A stretch of 64,000 nt of DNA from Branchipolynoe longqiensis. Its lineage: Eukaryota > Annelida > Polychaeta > Phyllodocida > Polynoidae. The stretch covers positions 108,075,258-108,139,257 of the forward strand of contig CM059190.1 of assembly GCA_030323885.1 (NCBI GenBank), read 5' to 3'. This document shows positions 1 through 10,441 of the stretch, piece after piece (position 1 is the first letter of the stretch; each line of letters starts with the position of its first letter). The notes under the pieces were generated by a model that was not told where the DNA came from, did no database searches, and was given only the letters and a program-made list of their open reading frames with translations. The position numbers and the translations under genes were made by a program.

Positions 1-1
1 G

Positions 2-715
2 AGCGTGTACCGGCATTGTCCACCTTCTCCGCCCTCTGCACACCTTGAGAAAATGACCTATTTTCCCACATCCGTCGCATTCCTTGTCCTTTGCTGGGCA
101 CGTTTCTGCCCGCCCATGCGTGTAACCACATCGCGTGCAGCTGACCCGAGACGTGTTAGCCGTGGGCGACGACCCCCGTCGCCGATGCGTTACCAGTGGA
201 AGGGGGCATGTCTGTTGCCGGCTATACGTGTTAATGGTGTCCAACTGGCTTTCTTCTTTAGCCACACCTAACTGAGTCACATTATACTCACTCACCCTGC
301 ATATCTCGATACAGCTGTGTAATGTCAAATTCAGGGTTTGCAGTAACTTATCTCGCAGGGTTTTGTCTTTTACTCCGGCCACAAGCCGGTCCTGCAGTAT
401 CGACTCCTCTACATCCCCATACTCACAGTATGAAATCTTCTGCTTCAGTTCTCGAATGTATGCATCCATTGATTCAGACTTTTGATTATAAGTGTGAAAC
501 TGATAACGCACCACCGTTATATTACACTTGCCTTCAGAGTATTTCTTAAATACAGCGCAAAACACAAAGCACTGTGTCTTCTCGGGCTTGTTACACACCC
601 CAGCAGCTCCAGCATATATCTTGTAAGCAGTGAACCAGTTCCTCCAATTAACTGCCAAATTCCCTTCTAAATTCAGTGGGTGTGGTGGTCTCAATCCCGA
701 TAGAGTTGACGCCAT
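2..715 (-). CDS. gag: Gag polyprotein of an LTR (Ty3/gypsy-like) retrotransposon, partial
   Basis: Reading the minus strand from an ATG at 713-715, about 238 codons stay open to the window edge, so the 3' part and pol lie outside. Gag would form the virus-like particle and package the element RNA in the cytoplasm. The N-terminus (MASTLSGLRPPHPLNLEGNL, then a tryptophan-rich stretch) matches the Gag start of gypsy elements of the SURL/Mag type. Near residues 200-235 lie two zinc-knuckle motifs: a variant (CTRCGYTHGRAETC, CX2CX3HX5C) and a canonical one (CDGCGKIGHFLKVC, CX2CX4HX4C). The start lies 34 bp from a primer-binding site and LTR. The block between the CAVFKKYSEGK and CNITVVRYQF segments looks about 30 residues shorter than in related Gags, so an in-frame deletion is possible. 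It is the least damaged coding frame in the window. The family call is by motif only. Confidence 0.82.
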   Translation of the reverse strand, partial: MASTLSGLRPPHPLNLEGNLAVNWRNWFTAYKIYAGAAGVCNKPEKTQCFVFCAVFKKYSEGKCNITVVRYQFHTYNQKSESMDAYIRELKQKISYCEYGDVEESILQDRLVAGVKDKTLRDKLLQTLNLTLHSCIEICRVSEYNVTQLGVAKEESQLDTINTYSRQQTCPLPLVTHRRRGSSPTANTSRVSCTRCGYTHGRAETCPAKDKECDGCGKIGHFLKVCRGRRRWTMPVHA

Positions 716-738
716 GTTTGTCGACTCTATTGCCCGCT

Positions 739-749
739 ATCTGACACCA
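739..749 (-). other. Primer-binding site of the left-edge LTR element
   Basis: On the minus strand TGGTGTCAG follows the LTR end directly. This is the common PBS of gypsy elements primed by a tRNA with a TGACACCA 3' end, probably tRNA-Leu. The tRNA identity is inference. Confidence 0.7.
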
Positions 750-995
750 TGTAGTGTATTGACCAACCCAAACGGCTTGAGTCTCGTTGAACGACTGGCT
801 AGTTTATTCAGTACCCGGCCACACCTTGGCCACGTGACCCTCACCCAGTTCCGGCGGGTTCCGTCTTTGCATACTTTACAGGGTGGGGCAGTGTACAGTA
901 GCAGAATGCAGTAGGGTGGGGCAGTATGCAGTAAGGGAGTGCAGTCGGCAGTAAGGTGCGGCAGAATGCAGTAGGTTACATGTTGCGGCACTACA
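750..995 (-). mobile_element. 5' LTR of the left-edge gypsy-like element (246 bp)
   Basis: The segment starts TGTAGTG and ends CACTACA, a perfect 7-bp inverted terminal pair with the TG..CA ends expected of LTRs. It sits directly against the primer-binding site of the gag above. It contains an internal short tandem stretch rich in GCAGTA (about 890-975). It should hold the promoter and polyadenylation signals; I did not find a clear TATA box. The matching 3' LTR and the target duplication lie beyond the window start. Confidence 0.75.
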
Positions 996-1084
996 GCCCT
1001 CACTGTCATGTCATGATAGCGTTTTGAACTTGGGTAGTGTTTTGAAGGCACGTAGGGATAGTTTTTTTAACTTAGCAGCCAGAT
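996..1084. other. Short unique spacer
   Basis: Non-repetitive sequence between the LTR and the SINE, containing GTAGTGTTTTGAA. A similar GTAGTGTTTTAAA occurs just after the SINE (1319-1331), so these could be a degenerate target duplication. Confidence 0.4.
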
Positions 1085-1317
1085 GGGATGGCCGAATGAG
1101 TTAGAGCGTCCGTCTCCTGTGTTGGTAGATCATGGGTTCGAATCCTGGTGGCTTCAAACCAATACCTTAAAAATTGATACTTGTCGCTTCCTAGCCAGGT
1201 GCTCGGCATTACTAGGATAGGGCAAGGAACAGTGGAATGAGGATGACCAGTCGTCTGCGACTGAAATTTCCCCTGCTTAAAACAACAAATGTACCAAAAA
1301 AAACAACAACAAAAAAC
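1085..1317 (+). mobile_element. tRNA-derived SINE
   Basis: The first 70 bp are tRNA-like. They hold an A-box-like TGGCCGAATGAG (from 1088) and a B-box GGTTCGAATCC (1135-1145), the internal RNA polymerase III promoter. A non-tRNA body follows (GCTCGGCATT...), then an A/C-rich tail of AACAAC and poly-A type ending near 1317. A second copy of the tRNA-like head lies at 45938-46040. The tRNA part would not fold into a clean cloverleaf and has no proper acceptor end, so it is a SINE and not a tRNA gene. I cannot name the SINE family. Confidence 0.75.
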
Positions 1318-1345
1318 AGTAGTGTTTTAAACAGGGTAGTGTTCT

Positions 1346-2334
1346 GGGGCTGTATTCATGAGCTCGGGGTAGGGCTCCAACCGTAGGGTAGGGTATCCCC
1401 CCCGGCTAACGGTGGAAAATCCGTATTCATGAGCTTGGGGTAGCCCTACCCTGGGGCTCTAACTGAGGGGTACCCTACCCCAATTTCGACTCAGGGGTAA
1501 GCCACTATCCCGAGGGGATAGTGAGCGTGTGTGGCTCTGAATCTATTCAATGCGATCATATTTGATAGATTTACATACACAATAAGTGAAATTTGGTCAA
1601 ATTAACCCTAAATACGAAGCAAAATTAATGCTGCTGCCGCAAAGGCGGCGATATTAATATTTTCGAATCGACGAATGTAAAGTACACAAATCGCCGCCGC
1701 CGCAGTGACGTCGATATCCATACTGTCGACGTCAAGTAAAAATGGCCGCCGCCGTCGCCGCCGAATCGGCGGGAATTTCTTATGCCCAAATCTATTAAAT
1801 GCTGTCATATTTAACAGAATTACATACGCAATAAGTGAAATTTTATCAATTTAACCCTAAATTCGAAGCGAAATTCACGCCGCGGCCGCATTGCCATTGG
1901 CAGCGTTATTCATATTGTCCAATCGACGAATATAAAGTAAACAATGGCCGCCGCCATCGCCGCCGAATCAGCGTCAATTTCTTACGCCCTAATCTATTAA
2001 ATGCAGTCATATTTAACAGAATTACATACGCAATAAGTGAAATCTTATCAATTTAACCCTAAATCCGAAGCGAAATTCACGCTGCTGGCGCAAAGGCGGC
2101 GATATTAATATTTTCGAATCGCCGAATATAAAGTAAACAAATCGCCGCCACCGCAGCGACTGGAGGGAATTCCCAAATCTATAAATAATCGAACGGATAG
2201 CTATCCGGCCCGGCTGCATCATTGGTGAATACCGATTGACCTAATTAACCGCCGCCGTTAAACCGCGGGATAGCTACCCAACGGATAAGCCTACCCTCCG
2301 GATAAGCGTACCCCAAGCTCATGAATACGGGCCC
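1346..2334 (+). mobile_element. MITE-like DNA transposon with internal tandem repeats, copy 1
   Basis: The ends are inverted: GGGGCTGTATTCATGAG at the left and CTCATGAATACGGGCCC at the right. The GGGTAGC/GCTACCC-rich subterminal parts also mirror each other. The centre holds three tandem units of roughly 210-250 bp, each starting near AATCTATT (about 1541, 1790, 1993) and carrying AATAAGTGAAATT and GGCGGCGATATT motifs. There is no coding capacity. A homologous element with the same plan lies at 42057-43011. No clear target duplication was found, so the superfamily is open; a CAGGG-type end is visible only on some termini. Confidence 0.75.
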
Positions 2335-2847
2335 TGAGCGTCCTACACCGCTCACACCACGTTAAGAATACAACATTCCAGGTCTCGAGTTTGAGCCAGA
2401 ATTCTGCTCGTTAACCAATCCGCTCAGTCGTCGTTAGCACGGGGCCACTTCCGGTTCCTCCTTCGCGCTGATTGGACGATGGCATGTGACTGGGCGTGGC
2501 CTCCGCCTAAACGGTTGTCAGGAACCAGTTGAACAAACGGTTCACCGGTCCCTTTTTTCTACAACTGTTCTGGCTGAGAGTCCCCCCCCCCCACCCCCGA
2601 GGCTGCGAACTGCTGACGTCACACCACCTGACAGAGCCGTGTGTGTCATGTGAGACAACACGGCATGACCACCCCCCACCCCCCCGCCCCCCACCTCCAC
2701 CACGGGCCGTGCACTGCGCCCATCCCTGTGGGAACCGCCGTCGCCGGTGCCACGTGCCGTCACGTGACTGGGGGTGATTTATCAAGTGGTACCTGCGCTG
2801 CGAGTGCTTCATTTGTCAGTGATGTGTATTATTTGTGCAGCTGTTGA
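2335..2847. other. Unique GC-rich stretch with promoter-like motifs, no gene seen
   Basis: Between about 2400 and 2510 there are CCAAT-type boxes (ACCAATCCG, and GATTGG on the other strand), an ETS-type CACTTCCGG and a GC-box-like GGGCGTGGCC. The rest is C-rich (2580-2710) or nondescript. I see no gene starting from it. Confidence 0.35.
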
Positions 2848-3110
2848 GGAGTGCCTTCCTGTATACCACACTGCACCTCGCCACCGCCTTGCACCACGCA
2901 CTCTGCACTCACACACGTGAACAATGTAAGTACGTGTGCACCCCGCCACTACCCCTGCACCACGCACCCTGCACTCACACACGTGAACACTGTACGTACG
3001 TGTGCACCCCGCCACCGCCCTGCACCACACACCCTGCACTCACACACGTGAACACTGTACCTACGTGTGCACCCCGCCACCACCCGCTGCACCATGTGCA
3101 GGTACGTGTA
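2848..3110. repeat. Minisatellite, unit about 65 bp
   Basis: Three to four copies of a unit with CACTCACACACGTGAAC and ACGTACGTGTGCACCC, repeated near 2917, 2983 and 3049. Confidence 0.85.
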
Positions 3111-3589
3111 CACAAAGTTTGCATGTGTAGATGGTGTACACAAAGTTTGCGTGTGCAGGTGCGTTCGCGCACATTGAATGTGTAGGTACGTGCATGCACG
3201 TGTGCACTGTCCAGTGTGCATTGTGCAGTGTGCATTGTGCAGTGTGCATTGTGTAGTGTGCAGTGCAGTGTGCATTGTGCATTGTGCAGTGTGCATTGTG
3301 CATTGTGCATTGTGCATTGCACATTGTGCAGTGTGCAGTGTGCATTGTGTAGTGTGCATTGTGCATTGTGCTTTGTGCAGTGTGCAGTGTACATTGTGCA
3401 TTGTGCATTGCGCAGTGTGCAGTGTGCACTGTGCATTGTGCATTGTGCAGTGTGCAGTGTGAAGTGTGCACTGTGTAGTGTGTAGTGTGCATTGTGCAGT
3501 GTACATTGTGCATTGTGCAGTGTGCATTGTGCAGTATGCATTGTACATTGTGCAGTGTGTAGCGTGCAGTGTGCACATTACATGCCGCA
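3111..3589. repeat. TGTGCA-rich microsatellite/minisatellite
   Basis: After two copies of a 26-bp GTACACAAAGTTTGC unit, sequence from about 3190 is an irregular string of TGTGCATTG and TGTGCAG words of 6-10 bp. The Cys/His-rich frames through it are translation artefacts. Confidence 0.9.
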
Positions 3590-6070
3590 TCCTGTACACC
3601 GTGCATAACTATGTAGACATGTGTGCAGTGTGTAGTGTGCAGTGTGCAGTGTGCACAGTACATGCCACACTCTGTACACCGTGCACACATATGTAGATAT
3701 GTGTGCAGTGTGTAGTGTGCAGTGTGCACAGTACATGCTGCACTCTGTACACCGTGCACACCGATGTAGACATGTGTGCAGTGTGTAGTGTGCAGTGTGC
3801 ACATTACATGCCACACTATGTACACCGTGCACAAATATGTATATATGTGTGCAGTGTGTTGTGTGTAGTGTGCACAGTACATGCTGCACACTGTACACCG
3901 TGCACATATACGTAGACATGTGTGCAGTGTGTAGTGTGCAGTGTGCACAGTACATGCCGCACTCTGCACACAGTGCACACATATGTAGATATGTGTGCAT
4001 TGTGTAGTGAGCAGTGGGCAGTGTGCACAGTACATGCTGCACACTGTACACCGTGCACACATATGTAGATATGTGTGCAGTGTGTAGTGTGCAATGTGCA
4101 CATTACATGCCACACTCTGCACACCGTGCACACAGATGTAGATATATGTGCAGTGTGGAGTGTGCAGTATGCACAGTACATGCCACACTCTGCACACCAT
4201 ACCCACATATGTAGACATATGTGCAGTGTGTAGTGTGCAGTGTGCAGTGTGCACAGTTCATGCTGCACTCTGCACACCGTGCACACATATGTAGACACGT
4301 GTGCAGTGTGTAGTGTGCAGTGTGCCGTGTGCACAGTACATGCCACACTCTGTACACCGTGCACACATATATAGATATGTGTGCAGTGTGTAGTGTGCAG
4401 TGTGCACAGTACATGCTGCACTCTGTACACCGTGCACACCGATGTAGACATTTGTGCAGTGTGTAGTGTGCAGTGTGCACATTACATGCCACACTATGTA
4501 CACCGTGCACAAATATGTATATATGTGTGCAGTGTGTTGTGTGTAGTGTGCACAGTACATGTTGCACACTGTACACCGTGCACATATACGTAGACATGTG
4601 TGCAGTGTGTAGTGTGCAGTGTGCACAGTACATGCCGCACTCTGCACACAGTGCACACATATGTAGATATGTGTGCATTGTGTAGTGAGCAGTGGGCAGT
4701 GTGCACAGTACATGCTGCACACTGTACACCGTGCACACATATGTAGATATGTGTGCAGTGTGTAGTGTGCAATGTGCACATTACATGCCACACTCTGCAC
4801 ACCGTGCACACAGATGTAGATATATGTGCAGTGTGGAGTGTGCAGTATGCACAGTACATGCCACACTCTGCACACCATACCCACATATGTAGACATATGT
4901 GTAGTGTGCAGTGTGTAGTGTGCAGTGTGCACAGTACATGCCGCACTCTGCACACAGTGCACACATATGTAGATATGTGTGCATTGTGCAGTGAGCAGTG
5001 GGCAGTGTGCACAGTACATGCTGCACACTGTACACTGTGCACAGATATGTAGATATGTGTGCAGTGTGTAGTGTGCAGTGTGCACATTACATGCCGCACT
5101 CTGCACACAGTGCACACATATGTAGATATGTGTGCATTGTGTAGTGAGCAGTGGGCAGTGTGCACAGTACATGCTGCACACTGTACACCGTGCACAGATA
5201 TGTAGATATGTGTGCAGTGTGTAGTGTGCAGTGTGCACATTACATGCCGCACTCTGCACACAGTGCACACATATGTAGATATGTGTGCATTGTGTAGTGA
5301 GCAGTAGGCAGTGTGCACAGTACATGCTGCACACTGTACACCGTGCACAGATATGTAGATATGTGTGCAGTGTGTAGTGTGCACATTACATGCCACACTC
5401 TGCACACCATGCACACAGATGTAGATATGTGTGCGGTGTGGAGTGTGCAGTATGCACAGTACATGCCGCACTCTGCACACCGTACACACATATGTAGATA
5501 TGTGTGCAGTGTGTAGTGTGCAGTGTGCACAGTTCATGCTGCACTCTGCACACCGTGCACACAGATGTATACATGTGTGCAGTGTGTAGTGTGCCGTGTG
5601 CAGTGTGCACAGTACATGCCGCACTCTGCACACCATACCCACATATGTAGACATATGTGCAGTGTGTAGTGTGCAGTGTGCAGTGTGCACAGTTCATGCT
5701 GCACTCTGCACACCGTGCACACATATGTAGACACGTGTGCAGTGTGTAGTGTGCAGTGTGCAGTGTGCACAGTACATGCTGCACTCTGTATACCTTGCAC
5801 ACATATGTAGATATGTGTGCAGTGGGTAGTGTGCAGTGTGCAGTATGCACAGTACATGCTGCACTATGTACACCTTGCACACATATGTAGATATGTGTGC
5901 AGTGTGTAGTGTGCAGTGTGCAGTGTGCACCGTACATGCCACACTCTGCAAACCGTGCACACAGATGTAGACATATGTGCAGTGTGTAGCGTGCAGTGTG
6001 CAGTGTGCACAGTACATGCCACACTCTGTACACCATGCACACAGATGTAGACATATGTGCAGTGTGCAGG
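3590..6070. repeat. 73-80-bp satellite with a 678-bp higher-order repeat
   Basis: About 33 units share GTACATGCC, CTCTGCACACCGTGCACAC, ATATGTAGA and GTGTGCAGTGTGTAGTG. The segment 3661-4225 recurs at 4339-4903 with few differences, a period of 678 bp, so units were amplified in blocks. TGTGCA and GTGCAC words make much of it alternating purine/pyrimidine. Confidence 0.9.
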
Positions 6071-6145
6071 CACCCGGGTGAAAGAAGTTGAAGTGTCCCG
6101 GTGATACAAGTGTAGAGACTAACCACTCGTCGTGGTCACCAGTTT
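6071..6145 (-). mobile_element. Leader remnant and primer-binding site of LTR family B
   Basis: On the minus strand TGGTGACCACG (6131-6141) lies 4 nt from the LTR end, the same spacing as the copy at 36635-36651. About 60 bp of leader remain before the satellite cuts the element. Confidence 0.6.
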
Positions 6146-6585
6146 TGTAGAGTCTTATGCTTGGATCTTTGGCTGTGTACGTAGGCTATGAGAAAAACAA
6201 TACAGACAAAGCGAAAGGAAGAGAGCAAAGTCTGAGAAAGAGAGTCCAGCCATCTGGTTTATTCTTATATAGTTACATGGGTTCTTGGTATCATACCACC
6301 TCCTTCCACCAATATGAATCTAGCATTCCTGGTTTCAAATTCCTGGTCTTTATGGATACCAGTGGTCTGCAAACCACCGGTAGCTGTCTGGCCCCTTGGC
6401 CACCACCAACCTTGACCTTTTGAGTATGGTAGCAGAAGGGCTAGGCCCTGAGTGCAATCACACCCACACCTGCCAGCATCACTATGTCTATTCACATCCC
6501 ACTCAGGCACCACCAATCCATATATATACCGATCAGTAATAGAACAATTGCATTCCCCCCTTGCCGAACATCGGAATAGTTTACA
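6146..6585 (-). mobile_element. LTR of retrotransposon family B, copy 1 (440 bp)
   Basis: Starts TGTAGAGTC and ends CGGAATAGTTTACA on the plus strand. It is homologous over most of its length to 36651-37157: shared segments include TATGAGAAAAACAATACAGAC/AATATAGGC, TTTATTCTTATATAGTTACATGG, the GGCCACCACC block and the TTGCATTCCCC end. Parts also occur at 43267-43445 and, inverted, at 56640-56705. The TTTATTCT may be part of the polyadenylation region. No internal coding region is attached here, so this is close to a solo LTR. Confidence 0.75.
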
Positions 6586-6720
6586 CAGGGATGCCTAACG
6601 CCTGGTCCCCAGACTCAACTAGCAAACAAGCAACCCCCTGGCCGGCCCAACTATTGTACAGATCCCACCCAACGACAGTATGTAGTCAGCGCAGCCCCAG
6701 CCACCAGGTGGTGATGAGGC
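6586..6720. other. Unique spacer
   Basis: Non-repetitive sequence between LTR B and the 71-bp array. No gene or RNA feature was recognised. Confidence 0.5.
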
Positions 6721-7585
6721 TCATGTACAGAGTGCTACAACACCTTGCCCAGTGTGCAGATACACTACTATGGATGTACATTTGGGTTGTATGGTGTGCA
6801 AACTATTTCAACACATTGCCCAGTCTGCAGATACACTACTATGGATGTACCTTTGGTTGTATGGTGTGCGGACTGCTATAGCACCTTGCCCAATGTGCAG
6901 ATACACTGCAATGAATGTTCCTTTGGGTCTACGCTGTACAAACTACTAGAACATCTTGCCCAGTGTGCAGATACACTGCTACGGACGTACATTTGGGTCG
7001 TACGGTGTACAAACTGTTACAACACCTTATCCAGTGTGCAGATACACTGCTATGGATATACATTTGAGTTTTATGGTGTACAAACTGCTACAATACCTTG
7101 CCCAGTGTGCAGATACACTGCTATGGATGTACATTTGGGTTGTATGGTGTACAAACTGCTGCAACACCTTGTCCAGTGTGCAGATACACTGCTATGGATA
7201 TACATTTGAGTTGTATGGTGTACAAACTGCTACAACATCTTGCCCAGTGTGCAGATTACACTGCTATGGATGTACATTTGGGTTGTATGGTGTACAAACT
7301 GCTACAACACCTTGCCCAGTGTGCAGATACACTGCCATCGATGTACATTTGGGTTGTATGGTGTACAAACTACTATAACACCTTGCCCAGTGTGCAAATA
7401 CACTGCTATGGACGTACATTTCGGTTGTATGGTGTACAAACTGCTACAGCACCTTGCCCAGTGTGCAGATACACTGCTATGGATGTACATTTGGGTTTTA
7501 TGGTGTGCGGACTGCTACAGCACCTTGCCCAGTGTGCAGATACACTGCTATGGATGTACTTTTGTTCTACAGTCAGTAGACAGTG
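6721..7585. repeat. 71-bp minisatellite, about 12 copies
   Basis: The unit holds GTGCAGATACACTGCTATGG, TGTACATTTGGG and ACCTTGCCCAG. The two-frame openness over several units is due to the repeat. Confidence 0.92.
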
Positions 7586-7705
7586 CCAGGGGACCCGGCC
7601 GCCCTAGCGCCTTGCTGCAGTACAAACAAGAGCCCTGTAGACTGATCCCCTGGTGGTGGAGTCATGAACCATCCGACCTCCACCCAGGTGATGTAATGTG
7701 TATCC
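7586..7705. other. Unique spacer
   Basis: GC-rich non-repetitive sequence between two arrays. Nothing was recognised. Confidence 0.5.
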
Positions 7706-8100
7706 AGTCTTAGTGTTACCATGGATATATGTACCCAGTCTTGGTGATACTATGGATGTACACATGTAGCCAGTCTTCCTGTTACCATGGATATATGTAC
7801 CAATATTACTGTTACCATGGTTGTATATGTATCCATTCTTACTGTTACTATGGGTGTACACATGCGGCCAGTGTTTGTGCTACCGTGGGTATATATGTCC
7901 CCAGTCTTCGTGTTGCCATGGATATATATGTAACCAGTCTTTGTGTTGCCATGGATGTAGACATCTCCCCAGTCTTAGTGTTGCCATGGATGTAGACATG
8001 TCCCCAGTCTTTTAGTGTTGCCATGGATGTAGACATGTCCCCAGTCTTAGTGTTGCCATGGATGTATACATGTCCTCAGTCTTAGTATTACTATAGATTA
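7706..8100. repeat. 35-bp minisatellite with CCATGG, about 11 copies
   Basis: The unit contains GTTGCCATGGATGTAGACATG and CCCCAGTCTTA. The left copies are more diverged than the right ones. Confidence 0.9.
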
Positions 8101-9025
8101 TAAATTAAATACTCTTGGTGTTAGCGTGAATGTGACCATGAATGTACATATGTACTCATTCTTACTGGACCCATTACTATATGTACTCACTCCTACTGGA
8201 CCCATGACTATATATACTGACTCTTACTGGACCCAGGATTATATGTACTCATTCTTACTGGACCCATGACTATGTGTACTCATTCTTACTGGACCCATGA
8301 CTATATGTACTCACTCTTACTGGACCCATGACTATATGTACTCACTCTTACTGGACCCATGACTATATGTACTTACTCTTACTGGACCCATGACTATATG
8401 CACTCATTCTTACTGGACCCATGACTATAGGTACTCACTTTTACTGGACCCATGACTATATGTACTCACTCTTACTGGACCCATGACTATATGTACTCAC
8501 TTTTACTGGACCCATGACTATATGTACTCACTCTTACTGGACCCATGACTATATGTACTCAGTCTTACTGGACCCATGACTATATGTACTCACTCTTACT
8601 GGACCCATGACTATATGCACTCACTCCTACTGGACCCATGACTATATGTACTGACTCTTACTGGACCCATGATTATATGTACTCATTCTTACTGGAACCA
8701 TGTCTATATGTACTCATTCTTACTGGACCAATGACTATATACACTCACTCCTACTGGGCCCATGACTATATGTACTGACTCTTACTGGACCCATGACTAT
8801 ATGTACTGATTCTTACTGGACCCATGACTATATGTTCTCACTCTTACTGGACCCATAACTATATGTACTCACTCTTACTGGACCCATGACTATATGTACT
8901 CATTCTTACTGGACCCATGAGTAGATGCACTCACTCTTACTGGACCCATGACTATATGTACTCATTCTTACTGGACCCATGACTATAAGCACTCACTCTT
9001 ACTGGACCCATGACTATATGTCACC
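8101..9025. repeat. 31-bp minisatellite, about 28 copies
   Basis: Regular 31-bp unit TACTGGACCCATGACTATAT plus GTACTCACTCT. It is highly homogeneous, with T/C variants at a few positions. Confidence 0.95.
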
Positions 9026-9344
9026 CCATCGTACCCCACCACCCCACCACCACTCCACCACCACCCAACGCCACTCCAACCCCACCCACTGCACCTCACC
9101 ACCCCACGCGACCCCACCCCACCCCACAGCACCACACCACTCCACGCCACTCCACCCCCACCCCACTCCACCCCATCATCCAATGGCCCTCCGCCCCCAC
9201 CACACTGTACCCCACCACCCCACACCACTGCACCCCACTACACCACCCCACAGCACTCCACCCCACCACCCCATGCCACTCCACCCCACCCCACCGTACA
9301 CCACCACCCCACACCACTCCACCCCACGGAACCCCACCACCCAA
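9026..9344. repeat. C/A-rich low-complexity block
   Basis: Irregular CCACCCCAC and CACTCCACC words with almost no G on the plus strand. Confidence 0.9.
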
Positions 9345-9786
9345 CTATGTGGAGACCCAGGCACCAGTGAGTAGTATAGGAACCAGCAGTTGTTCTCTGG
9401 GTCCATACTGTATGGAGACCCAGGTATCAGTGAGTAGAATAGGAACCAACAGTTGTTCTCTGGGTCCATACTTTTTGGAGACCCAGGTATCAGTGAGTAG
9501 TATAGGAACCACCAGTTATTCTCTGGCTGTTCACTGTGTGGAGACCGAGGTACCAGTGAGTAGTATAGGAACCACCAGTTGTTCTCTGGCTGCTCACTCT
9601 GTGAAGACCCAGGTACGAGTGAGTAGTATAAGAACCAGCAGTTGTTCTCTGGCTTCTCACGGAGTGGAGACCGAGGTACCAGTGAATAGTGCAGGAAGCA
9701 GCAGTTGTTCTCTGGCTGCACATTGTGTGTAGACCAAGGTACCAGTGAATAGTGCCGGAAGCAGCAATTGTACGATGGCTGCATAG
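9345..9786. repeat. 63-bp minisatellite, left part
   Basis: Seven diverged units with GAGACCCAGGTACCAGTGAG and CAGTTGTTCTCTGG; spacing 63 bp. The same family continues after the insert at 9787-10441. Confidence 0.92.
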
Positions 9787-10441
9787 TCACCATACCGTAA
9801 GTGGCAGACCACTAAACCCTCAGCCTCGGTTTCTCCAACCCCCCCCAACCCCCCACTTTTTAATTTGTTGCTGTTCCTCTGTTATCTCCAGTCAACCATA
9901 TATGATAACAGAGACAGTCCAGGTAAAAATATAAAATTTAAGACCTTAATGCACTGGCATGGGTCCCACTGCTTCACTGGTCACAGCTTGTCCGTGTATT
10001 ATTAACAACCCCACCCCAACAACATAATTCATGAACTCACATAACTAACTACATTAGAGTTACACTAGAATTTTCCTAACAAACCAACATTTATATACCG
10101 CTTGCCTAACTGCAACTGAACATTAAAACTTACTACAAGTTTACTAACTGAATACAGAAGATAACTTCTGCTTACATTCTAAATACTATGTAAACACTCA
10201 CATTGATCTGACTAATATTGATCTTGTTATATGACATTACTGTACCATATTGCTAGGGAACATTTGGGTTTCTGAATTTCATTGTGTTACATGGTGCAAA
10301 TTGTGTATTCAACAGGTATTGTACACCTTATTCTATATACCTTTTGTGTAAATAACCCTGAATTGAAAAATGGCTGGAAGACCAGTGCTTTGGCACTGAC
10401 AAAAGACTTATTCAGCAGAATAAACATATTTACCAAAAAAA
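9787..10441 (+). mobile_element. AT-rich polyadenylated insert inside the 63-bp array
   Basis: Unique AT-rich sequence interrupts the array between GGCTGCATA and TTGTGT, words that are adjacent in intact units. Its right end has AATAAA (about 10420) followed 10 bp later by a run of 8 A, which looks like a retroposed transcript or a LINE/SINE 3' end on the plus strand. A 10-bp hairpin (CTCTGTTATC/GATAACAGAG) lies at 9877-9886/9904-9913. No protein was recognised. Confidence 0.55.

Noticed and set aside
1088..1150. Functional tRNA gene
   Set aside because: Boxes fit, but the acceptor stem and anticodon arm do not pair, and a SINE body with tail follows.
3061..6126. Cys/His-rich frames resembling zinc-finger or metallothionein spacing
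   Set aside because: TGTGCA words translate as Cys-Ala/Val-His by composition. Spacing drifts and both strands are open.
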